From an uncultured Acetobacter sp. (lineage in GTDB: Bacteria; Pseudomonadota; Alphaproteobacteria; Acetobacterales; Acetobacteraceae), in contig NZ_CALLXM010000046.1 in the NCBI RefSeq assembly GCF_937875265.1, forward strand, positions 1 through 7,677: a DNA stretch of 7,677 nucleotides. The letters run 5' to 3'. The position numbers and the translations under genes were made by a program. Under the pieces are notes generated by a model. The model ran no database searches. It saw nothing but the letters and a program-made list of their open reading frames with translations, and was not told the origin of the DNA. Shown piece by piece: positions 1 through 5,265 of the stretch (positions within the stretch are counted from its first letter, which is position 1; each line of letters begins with the position of its first letter).

Positions 1-42
1 ACTGCTTAATTATTGTTCAATCGCAACAAGAGTATTTTTTCC

Positions 43-462
43 ATGAGCTTCAAAAAAGCGTCTCTCTTCCTTCTTCCGGCGCTTCTGCTGGCTGCCTGCG
101 CAGAAACTCCTATGGGCCCCACAGCCATGGTTCTGCCCGGCCCGGGCAAGGATTACGCCACCTTCCAGCAGGAACAGAACTTCTGCCGCTCACAGGCTGG
201 GGCTGCCGTGCAAGGGCAGGCAGGAAGCCAGAACCGTAAAGCACTTTATGGCGGTCTGGCTGCAACAGCTCTGGGCGCTGGTCTTGGCGCTGCGGCTGGT
301 GGCGGTGCAGGCGCTGGCATTGGTGCTGGTGCAGGCGCTCTGGGCGGCGCGCTGGGTGGCGGTGCCTATTCCAACAGCCAGCAGGGCGGTATTCAGACCC
401 AGTACAACAATGCCTACGTTCAGTGCATGGTTGCTTACAAAAACGTCCTGCCTGCCAGATAA
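43..462 (+). CDS. Small glycine-zipper lipoprotein
   Basis: This encodes a 139-residue predicted lipoprotein of unknown role. The N-terminus (MSFKKA, then a hydrophobic run) ends in a lipobox, LLLAAC, with Cys19 as the lipidation site; Ala20 at +2 fits outer-membrane sorting. Residues about 71-108 are a Gly/Ala-rich stretch with many GxxxG-like spacings, typical of glycine-zipper envelope proteins. Two further cysteines flank it (Cys48 in NFCRSQ, Cys128 in YVQCMV) and could form a disulfide in the periplasm. I chose the ATG at 43 because it gives a normal-length signal peptide; a TTG at 13 would add ten polar residues before it. The ribosome-binding site is weak (AAGAG about 11 bases upstream). 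The promoter lies outside the window. A perfect terminator follows 34 bases after the stop. The lipoprotein call is firm; the function is unknown. Confidence 0.8.
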   Translation: MSFKKASLFLLPALLLAACAETPMGPTAMVLPGPGKDYATFQQEQNFCRSQAGAAVQGQAGSQNRKALYGGLAATALGAGLGAAAGGGAGAGIGAGAGALGGALGGGAYSNSQQGGIQTQYNNAYVQCMVAYKNVLPAR

Positions 463-496
463 CACTGGCAAACGCCCCGCTTATTTGTGCGTTTTG

Positions 497-524
497 GTGG
501 CCCGCTTTGTCGGGCCACTTTTTT
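497..524 (+). terminator. Intrinsic terminator after the lipoprotein gene
   Basis: A perfect 8-bp stem (GTGGCCCG at 497-504 with CGGGCCAC at 511-518) has a 6-base loop and is followed directly by six T's (519-524). This is a textbook Rho-independent terminator for the + strand. It should isolate the lipoprotein gene from mobA, which begins about 70 bases further on. Confidence 0.93.
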
Positions 525-592
525 GTAGAAACCTCCAGGTTGCCCCCGGTCTCATTGCATAAAAGCTCTTGCCACACACAGGCAGGAAGCAG

Positions 593-1228
593 ATGCTCCG
601 CTCCATGAGTGCCTTCCCTTCTTCCCCCCGTATTGCTGCCCTTGTGCTGGCAGGTGGTACCGGCATCCGCATGGGTGGGGAAGATAAACCGCTTCTCCCC
701 CTTTCCGAGACTCAGGTCGTGCTGGACTTTGTGCTGGCAGCCCTCCGCCCCCACTGCGCTGCGCTTGCCATAAGTGCCAACGGTGATGCCTCGCGCTTTG
801 TCACATGGAACCTGCCTGTTCTGCCCGACACGCAGGCCGACATCGGGCCTCTGGCGGGTATTCTGGAAGGATTGCTGTGGGCAGAAACGCAGGACTGCTC
901 GGTTCTGATCACCGTTCCCGGAGATACGCCGTTTATCCCGGCAGGTTTGCCGCAGCAGCTGCTTCCGGCTCCGGCTGTAGCTGTTTCAGGGCATCGGCAG
1001 CATCATCTGGTCGCCAGCTGGCCAACTGCGTGTCGGCCCGCATTACAAGCGTGGCTAAAGCAGCCCGAGCATAAAAATAAACGCCGCATTCGCTGTTTTG
1101 CCGCAACACTGGGTGTGCGCGACGTGGTGTTTCCTGAGCAGACACCTGATCTGTTTTTCAATATCAACACACCGGATGAGTATGCTTATGCCCGTAAACT
1201 GGTCCGTGAGGGGCTGACACATGCCTAA
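593..1228 (+). CDS. mobA: Molybdenum cofactor guanylyltransferase MobA
   Basis: MobA transfers GMP from GTP to Mo-molybdopterin, making the guanine dinucleotide cofactor used by DMSO-reductase-family enzymes such as formate dehydrogenase; it acts in the cytoplasm. The protein is 211 residues (E. coli MobA is 194). It opens with the nucleotidyltransferase signature LAGGTGIRMGGEDKPLL (residues 19-35), followed by the conserved GPLAG (85-89), a metal-binding Asp in PGDTPF (Asp111), and NINTPDEY (190-197) near the C-terminus. E. coli MobA and many relatives have Cys-Asp at the metal site where this one has Gly-Asp; the Asp is kept. The ATG at 593 is preferred because AGGA lies 5 bases upstream; a TTG at 569 and an ATG at 605 are possible alternatives. 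The 3' end overlaps fdhD by 8 bases, so the two genes are probably translationally coupled. Confidence 0.92.
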   Translation: MLRSMSAFPSSPRIAALVLAGGTGIRMGGEDKPLLPLSETQVVLDFVLAALRPHCAALAISANGDASRFVTWNLPVLPDTQADIGPLAGILEGLLWAETQDCSVLITVPGDTPFIPAGLPQQLLPAPAVAVSGHRQHHLVASWPTACRPALQAWLKQPEHKNKRRIRCFAATLGVRDVVFPEQTPDLFFNINTPDEYAYARKLVREGLTHA

Positions 1229-2012
1229 TTCTGTCATGACCCGCTGGCCCGTGCAGCGTTTGACCGACATGGACGCAGAGCCCGCCACTCTGAACATTGC
1301 CGAGGAAACCCCCATCGGCTTTGTCTATAACAGTGTGCCTTATGCCGTAATGATGGGCACTCTTCAGGACCTTGAAGATTATGCCTATGGGTTTTCCATT
1401 ACCGAGCGTCTTGTTTCAAATGCAGCCTCCATCCGCTCTGTAAAGACTGAGGTTGGAGAAGACGGTGTAACCCTCTCCCTTGATATTGCCGGGGAGGATT
1501 TTCGGCGGCTGCTTCAGTCCCGCCGCGCCATGACAGGCCGGACAGGCTGTGGCGTTTGTGGCAGCGAAGACCTGAAAAGCCTTCACACTGCCCTGCCTCC
1601 CGTACCTGCCATGCCCCCCGTGCCTCTTTCTGCCATCCGTCAGGCTATGAATGATCTGGCGGACCATCAGACACTGAATGCTCAGGTGCATATGGTACAC
1701 GGTGCGGCGTGGTGCGGGTCAAATGGCAGCATTAGGATAATACGGGAAGATGTGGGCCGCCATAACGCGCTGGATAAATTGATCGGGGCAGGCTTACGTC
1801 AAAATGTCTGCTTTGCAGAAGGATTTTGCCTGATTACCAGCCGCTGTTCCTACGAGATGGTACAAAAAGCCATTATGGCTGGCTTTTCCACACTGGTTGC
1901 AATTTCCGCCCCCACAGCGCGCGCCCTGCATCTGGCTGAACAGGCTGGCCTGACTATTGTGGCACTTGCCCGACGGTCTTCACAGTTTCTATTTACAGGA
2001 TCTGTTGGCTAA
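1221..2012 (+). CDS. fdhD: Formate dehydrogenase sulfurtransferase FdhD
   Basis: FdhD carries sulfur from the cysteine desulfurase IscS to the bis-MGD cofactor of formate dehydrogenase, a step needed for that enzyme's activity. The 263-residue protein shows the sulfur-transfer motif Cys110-Gly-Val-Cys113 (context RTGCGVCGSEDL), equivalent to the CxxC of E. coli FdhD. It also has the hallmark EDVGRHNALDKLIG (176-189), the segment SRCSYEMVQKAIMAGF (207-222), and SAPTARAL (229-236). Another Cys (209) sits where E. coli FdhD has Ala in SRASYEM. The start at 1221 has GAGGGG 8 bases upstream and overlaps the mobA stop (ATGCCTAA); an ATG at 1236 is less likely. No formate dehydrogenase structural gene lies in the window, so the client enzyme must be encoded elsewhere. 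The unit ends at the two-way terminator about 60 bases downstream. Confidence 0.95.
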   Translation: MPNSVMTRWPVQRLTDMDAEPATLNIAEETPIGFVYNSVPYAVMMGTLQDLEDYAYGFSITERLVSNAASIRSVKTEVGEDGVTLSLDIAGEDFRRLLQSRRAMTGRTGCGVCGSEDLKSLHTALPPVPAMPPVPLSAIRQAMNDLADHQTLNAQVHMVHGAAWCGSNGSIRIIREDVGRHNALDKLIGAGLRQNVCFAEGFCLITSRCSYEMVQKAIMAGFSTLVAISAPTARALHLAEQAGLTIVALARRSSQFLFTGSVG

Positions 2013-2070
2013 ATTTCTTTATTCTACCAATATATTTTCCTCTGTGCCCGGCATGATACCCGGATTTCAT

Positions 2071-2119
2071 GACCAACAAAAAACCCCCTTCAGGCTGCCC
2101 TGAAGGGGGTTTTTTGGTC
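2071..2119. terminator. Bidirectional terminator between fdhD and porin gene
   Basis: A perfect 17-bp inverted repeat (2078-2094 with 2099-2115) encloses a 4-base loop, CTGC. The core is CCCCCTTCAGG, flanked by A6 on the left and T6 on the right, so it has a U-tract in both directions. Outside the core, GACC (2071-2074) can pair with GGTC (2116-2119) across a 3-base bulge. It lies between two convergent genes and should stop transcripts from both fdhD (+) and the porin gene (-). Confidence 0.95.
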
Positions 2120-2134
2120 TCACCACGAGAGTTG

Positions 2135-2168
2135 CACTAAAAGAAGCCCTTTCAGGCCTCTCTTAGTG
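2135..2168 (-). other. Strand-specific hairpin in the porin mRNA 3' end
   Basis: Arms 2135-2148 and 2155-2168 surround a 6-base loop. Read as - strand RNA, all 14 positions pair, two of them as G-U. Read as + strand RNA, those two positions become A-C mismatches. The structure therefore favours the porin transcript. It starts 15 bases after the porin stop codon and comes before the two-way terminator. No U-tract follows it, so it is more likely a 3'-end stabiliser or processing site than a terminator. Confidence 0.55.
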
Positions 2169-2183
2169 TCACGTCAGGAAAGG

Positions 2184-3920
2184 TTAGAAACCAGCCTGAA
2201 TACGCGCAGCAACGGAGTTGCCTGTGCGACCATAAATGTTGGTCGCCTGTTCGCTGCGAGACACAATGAAGTGGCTGTAATCAAGCATGAGGCGGAAGTG
2301 ACGGTTAGGATACCAGTTCAGACCACCGGTCCAGACTGTCTGCTGACCACCACGAACCACGTTCTTGGCGTTTGCATCGTTCAGGCGGCTGTTCAGGTCG
2401 ATCACGCTATAATGACCAACAACTTCCAGCGCACCCCAGTGATTGCGAGCGGGATCGAATTCCTGGCTTTCAGAAACGCCCGGTGCACCAAACGCACCTT
2501 CTTTTTCGTTATACATACGCGGGTTGCCGAAGAGCGTGTAAGCCGCTGAGCCATACCAGCCCTGGAAACCAGCAGACTTCAGGCCAGGCGCATCACGCTG
2601 AACACCAACATGATAGTATTCGCCCTTCACAATCAGGCGTTTCCAGCGGACACCCAGTTCCGGACCAGCGGCCCAGACCTGTGCTGCGTTGCTGATACCG
2701 CCGGTCGCTGCCAGGTTGGCTTCACCGATATCAAACTCAGGACGCTGCCCGAAAGATGTGGAACGAGAGCAGGTGGTTGCAGAACCGGAGTTGGAGGTTG
2801 CTGCGTTACACGCCAGACGGAAAGCGGAAATACCGGAGGCGCCCATGTGGACATCCCAGTCTTTCGTGGCAACCGGACGACCAGCAACACGCAGGGTCGC
2901 ACCCGTCTGGCTATCCATGGTGGTGCCGCTGCCGCCGCCGTAATAGGTGGAGCTGCTATCCGATGCGTTGCGGTGACCCCACTCCTGACCCGTGAAGTAA
3001 CCTGCAATCCACCAGCGTTTTTCGTAATGGAGACCACCTACGCTGAAGCGTGCATCACCAGCAGCAATGTTACGCACCAGGTCGGTGATGCTCGGACGTT
3101 CGAGTGTGAAGAAGTCGTTCGAGCTTTCGGAATCTTCTTCCGTCACGCGCGGCTGGAAGTAACCAACCGTCAGGATGGTGTTGTGCAGGCCGGTGTAGTT
3201 CAGGTTGCCTTCATACAGACCGACATAACCATCGTTATGGTTGGCGCCGAAGTCAGGAGTTACAGCTGCAACCCAGTTTTTGTAGCGGAAGGTAAACGGA
3301 ACACGCAGGCGGCGCATGTTGCTTGTGAAGCTGTTGAACGCCCCACGGCCTTCGCCCTTACGCGGCCCGGAACCAAAGAACCCACCGAAATCTTCATGGA
3401 AGGCCAGACCGATGGACAGGCCATAGGCACCATCTTCAGACGCAACGGTAAAGCGGCCTTTAGGGAAGCCGACAATCATGCCGCCAACGTGCACGTTTTC
3501 ATCGCTCTTCGTGGCTGCGCGGAAAGCTTTCCAAGAAGTGACATCTCCACGGTCAGACGTCGGGGTGCCCGAGTTTGACAGGTGAATTCTGTTAGAGGAC
3601 GTTGCAGGTTCATTGAACTGCACACTCGGGTCAACCGGTCCGGAAGCAATATCACGGTGTGAGGTAGCACGGCCGCCATGAGCTGATGCGCTGCTCATAC
3701 GATCCTGTTTGTGGGACGTGGTTTCGGTCCGGGCCAGACGCGTTTTAAGAGTGCTGATCTGCCCCTGCATCTCTTTCCGCATTTCCGCCATTTCAAGACG
3801 GAGAGCGCGGATCTGGGCATCATCAGAGGAAGATGCCATTGCGACAGGTGCCGCACCACCCATCAAAAAAGAAGCGAACGCAAAAGACGAAATAACCGGT
3901 TTACAGCGCATCATTGCCAT
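2184..3920 (-). CDS. Phosphate-selective porin, OprO/OprP type, with coiled-coil N-terminus
   Basis: This is a 578-residue outer-membrane beta-barrel, probably a trimeric anion channel for phosphate or polyphosphate. A signal peptide with likely cleavage after AMA (residue 29) is followed by a charged heptad-like segment (about 33-67), a Ser/Thr/His-rich linker (about 68-135), then alternating aromatic beta-strands to the C-terminus. GGLNWYPNRHFRLMLDYSHF (532-551) resembles the last conserved block of the Porin_O_P family, and the chain ends in Phe (RIQAGF), the usual barrel-assembly signal. Pseudomonas OprP and OprO are roughly 410-440 residues, so the extra length is mostly N-terminal. The mature protein has just two cysteines (371 and 384), 13 apart in a polar segment that could be a disulfide-closed loop. 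Starts at Met3 (3914) or Met4 (3911) are also possible; TGGA is the only nearby ribosome-binding sequence. Phosphate specificity is inferred from the family and the PhoB-box array upstream. Confidence 0.85.
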   Translation of the reverse strand: MAMMRCKPVISSFAFASFLMGGAAPVAMASSSDDAQIRALRLEMAEMRKEMQGQISTLKTRLARTETTSHKQDRMSSASAHGGRATSHRDIASGPVDPSVQFNEPATSSNRIHLSNSGTPTSDRGDVTSWKAFRAATKSDENVHVGGMIVGFPKGRFTVASEDGAYGLSIGLAFHEDFGGFFGSGPRKGEGRGAFNSFTSNMRRLRVPFTFRYKNWVAAVTPDFGANHNDGYVGLYEGNLNYTGLHNTILTVGYFQPRVTEEDSESSNDFFTLERPSITDLVRNIAAGDARFSVGGLHYEKRWWIAGYFTGQEWGHRNASDSSSTYYGGGSGTTMDSQTGATLRVAGRPVATKDWDVHMGASGISAFRLACNAATSNSGSATTCSRSTSFGQRPEFDIGEANLAATGGISNAAQVWAAGPELGVRWKRLIVKGEYYHVGVQRDAPGLKSAGFQGWYGSAAYTLFGNPRMYNEKEGAFGAPGVSESQEFDPARNHWGALEVVGHYSVIDLNSRLNDANAKNVVRGGQQTVWTGGLNWYPNRHFRLMLDYSHFIVSRSEQATNIYGRTGNSVAARIQAGF

Positions 3921-3971
3921 TCCAGAGGAGAGAAGATGAACGCTGAATATCCTGCCGAACGCTTTTTGTGC

Positions 3972-4011
3972 GTGATGGTTTCGTGATGCTTTCGTTACAG
4001 TTATGTGACAA
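3972..4011 (-). promoter_or_regulatory. PhoB-box array upstream of the porin gene (4 half-sites)
   Basis: Reading the - strand from 4011 there are four 7-mers, each followed by 4 bases: TTGTCAC (4011-4005), CTGTAAC (4000-3994), GCATCAC (3989-3983) and CCATCAC (3978-3972). The period is exactly 11 bases, the spacing of PhoB half-sites (consensus CTGTCAT plus 4 A/T-rich bases). The first two match best; the third and fourth keep mainly the TCA core. The first half-site overlaps the U-tract of the pstS terminator. I cannot pick out a convincing -10 box; TATTCA at 3949-3944 is a weak candidate. The array lies 51 bases upstream of the porin start. Confidence 0.72.
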
Positions 4012-4040
4012 AAAAGGCGGGCTGAATGACTCAGCCCGCC
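4010..4040 (-). terminator. Intrinsic terminator of pstS
   Basis: On the - strand a perfect 10-bp stem (GGCGGGCTGA with TCAGCCCGCC, 4040-4031 and 4025-4016) with a 5-base loop is followed by six T's (4015-4010). It lies about 77 bases after the pstS stop and should separate pstS from the porin gene, so the porin gene needs its own promoter. Confidence 0.93.
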
Positions 4041-4045
4041 TCACT

Positions 4046-4102
4046 TATAAAAAGACTTTTTTAAGAAAGGATTCTTAAAAAGACTTCTGAAAAGTTTTTA
4101 TA
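4046..4102 (-). repeat. A/T-rich nested inverted repeat in the pstS 3' region
   Basis: An inner 10-bp inverted repeat (TTTTTAAGAA at 4058-4067, TTCTTAAAAA at 4072-4081, loop AGGA) sits inside an outer one (4046-4060 with 4090-4102, one base bulged). The 11-mer TAAAAAGACTT also occurs twice as a direct repeat (4048-4058, 4076-4086). It lies between the pstS stop and the GC-rich terminator and is much richer in A/T than its surroundings. It could be an mRNA-protecting structure or a secondary termination site. No gene is visible here. Confidence 0.5.
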
Positions 4103-4116
4103 AAATAAAGCGATTC

Positions 4117-5139
4117 TTATTTTGCACTTTTCCATGCAGAAAGAATGCTGGTTTTTACAGACTGCGGCAGAGCCACATAGTCCAGCTTCTGTGCCGTGGC
4201 ATCACCCTTTTCAAACGCCCAGGTAAAGAACGAGCGAACGGCTTCACCGCGTGCAGCGTTTTTCGGAGCAATCGGAGTCAGCACGTATGTGGCAGACACG
4301 ATCGGCCATGCACCTTTGCCTGCCGTATCAAGCAGATTGACAGCAAAATGAGAGGCATGCTGCCAATCGGCGGCTTCTGCGGCATGCGCAAAGCTGGTCT
4401 GGTTTGCAGCAACGTCTTCACCAGCACGGTTGTGCAGCTTAACGGTGGTCAGGTGGTTGCGGCTGGCATAAGCGTATTCAACATAACCAATAGCGCCTTC
4501 CGTGTTCTGCACGGTTGCGGCCACACCATCATTCCCACGCGCACCCAGGCCACCGGGCCAGGAAATAGACGTGCTTGCGCCCAGAGAATCGTGCCAGGAG
4601 GCAGAAGATCCTGCCAGATAGGATGTAAACACGAAGGTCGTGCCAGAACCGTCTGCACGATGCACCGGAGCCACCGGCATGTCCGGCAGTTTTACGCCTG
4701 GGTTCAGCGCAGCGATTTTCGGGTCATTCCATTCCGTGATTTCACCAGCATAAATACCAGCCAGCACAGCACCGCTCAGGCGCAGCGTGTCCGCTTTCAT
4801 GCCCGGAATATTCACGACGGGCACAATGCCGCCCATCACGGTCGGGAACTGAAAGAGACTGGCGGCTTCAATTTTTTTTGCATCCATCGGCGCATCGGAT
4901 GCACCGAAATCAACCGTACCTGCCAGAACCTGATTCTGCCCGGCGCTGGAGCCAACGCTCTGATAGTTTACCGTAACGCCAGCGGCGGTCTTAGCTGTTT
5001 CACCCCAGGCTTCGTAAATCGGGGCGGCAAAGCTGGAACCCGCGCCAGTGACGCTTTCGGCCCGGGAGGCGCTCGGCAGTGCAGCGGTCAAACACGTTGC
5101 AGCAAGCAGACACAGAGCAGGCCTGAAGGAAAGACGCAT
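4117..5139 (-). CDS. pstS: Periplasmic phosphate-binding protein PstS
   Basis: PstS binds inorganic phosphate in the periplasm and delivers it to the PstCAB importer. From the ATG at 5139 the protein is 340 residues (E. coli PstS is 346), with a signal peptide cleaved probably after SRA (residue 27). Ligand-site motifs are clear: TGAGSSF (31-37), SVGSSAG (61-67), SDAP with Asp82 (81-84) and RADGSGTT with Arg161 (161-168). A longer frame reaches an ATG at 5232, but that ATG is itself part of the fourth PhoB half-site, so it should lie upstream of any PhoB-driven transcript start, and it would put 31 polar residues before the signal peptide. AGGGA lies 10 bases upstream of 5139. The gene has its own PhoB array upstream and its own terminator downstream, and pstC, pstA, pstB and phoU do not follow it. 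The permease it serves must be encoded elsewhere. Confidence 0.94.
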   Translation of the reverse strand: MRLSFRPALCLLAATCLTAALPSASRAESVTGAGSSFAAPIYEAWGETAKTAAGVTVNYQSVGSSAGQNQVLAGTVDFGASDAPMDAKKIEAASLFQFPTVMGGIVPVVNIPGMKADTLRLSGAVLAGIYAGEITEWNDPKIAALNPGVKLPDMPVAPVHRADGSGTTFVFTSYLAGSSASWHDSLGASTSISWPGGLGARGNDGVAATVQNTEGAIGYVEYAYASRNHLTTVKLHNRAGEDVAANQTSFAHAAEAADWQHASHFAVNLLDTAGKGAWPIVSATYVLTPIAPKNAARGEAVRSFFTWAFEKGDATAQKLDYVALPQSVKTSILSAWKSAK

Positions 5140-5225
5140 TTCGGTTTTATCCCTGGACATCATAAATAACTGACGCAAATCGCCACGTCGGGGACAACCC
5201 ATAACGGGTTTGTTCCCACTGGGGG

Positions 5226-5265
5226 ATGACATGTTGAAGACTGTTTTATGAAGATTTTATGACAG
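5226..5265 (-). promoter_or_regulatory. PhoB-box array upstream of pstS (4 half-sites), overlapping phoR
   Basis: Reading the - strand from 5265 the half-sites are CTGTCAT (5265-5259, perfect), TCTTCAT (5254-5248), CAGTCTT (5243-5237) and ATGTCAT (5232-5226), each followed by 4 bases (AAAA, AAAA, CAAC, CCCC). The period is exactly 11. The first two half-sites lie within the last codons of phoR, whose stop is at 5246-5248. If the first pair replaces a -35 box, CAACAT at 5236-5231 falls where a -10 would be, but the match is poor. The array ends 86 bases upstream of the chosen pstS start. Confidence 0.82.

Noticed and set aside
13..42. TTG start adding ten residues to the lipoprotein
   Set aside because: It would place polar residues before a compact signal peptide that already starts well at the ATG at 43.
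241..370. Possible tandem DNA repeat in the glycine-rich part of the lipoprotein gene
   Set aside because: The apparent repetition comes from Gly and Ala codons; no exact repeat unit recurs with a fixed period.
569..592. TTG start for mobA
   Set aside because: The ribosome-binding AGGA lies downstream of this codon and directly before the ATG at 593, and the added residues are not part of the MobA fold.
2610..3578. A 322-codon open frame on the + strand inside the porin gene
   Set aside because: It lies antisense to a clear porin, has no ribosome-binding site or recognisable motif, and its composition is what the complementary strand of the porin codons would give.
5159..5164. TATGAT on the - strand as a pstS -10 box
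   Set aside because: It is a good hexamer, but it has no -35 partner and lies about 60 bases from the PhoB array, too far for the usual arrangement.
4348..5169. A 273-codon open frame on the + strand opposite pstS
   Set aside because: It mirrors the pstS coding sequence, whose ligand motifs are unmistakable; it shows no independent domain or start signal.
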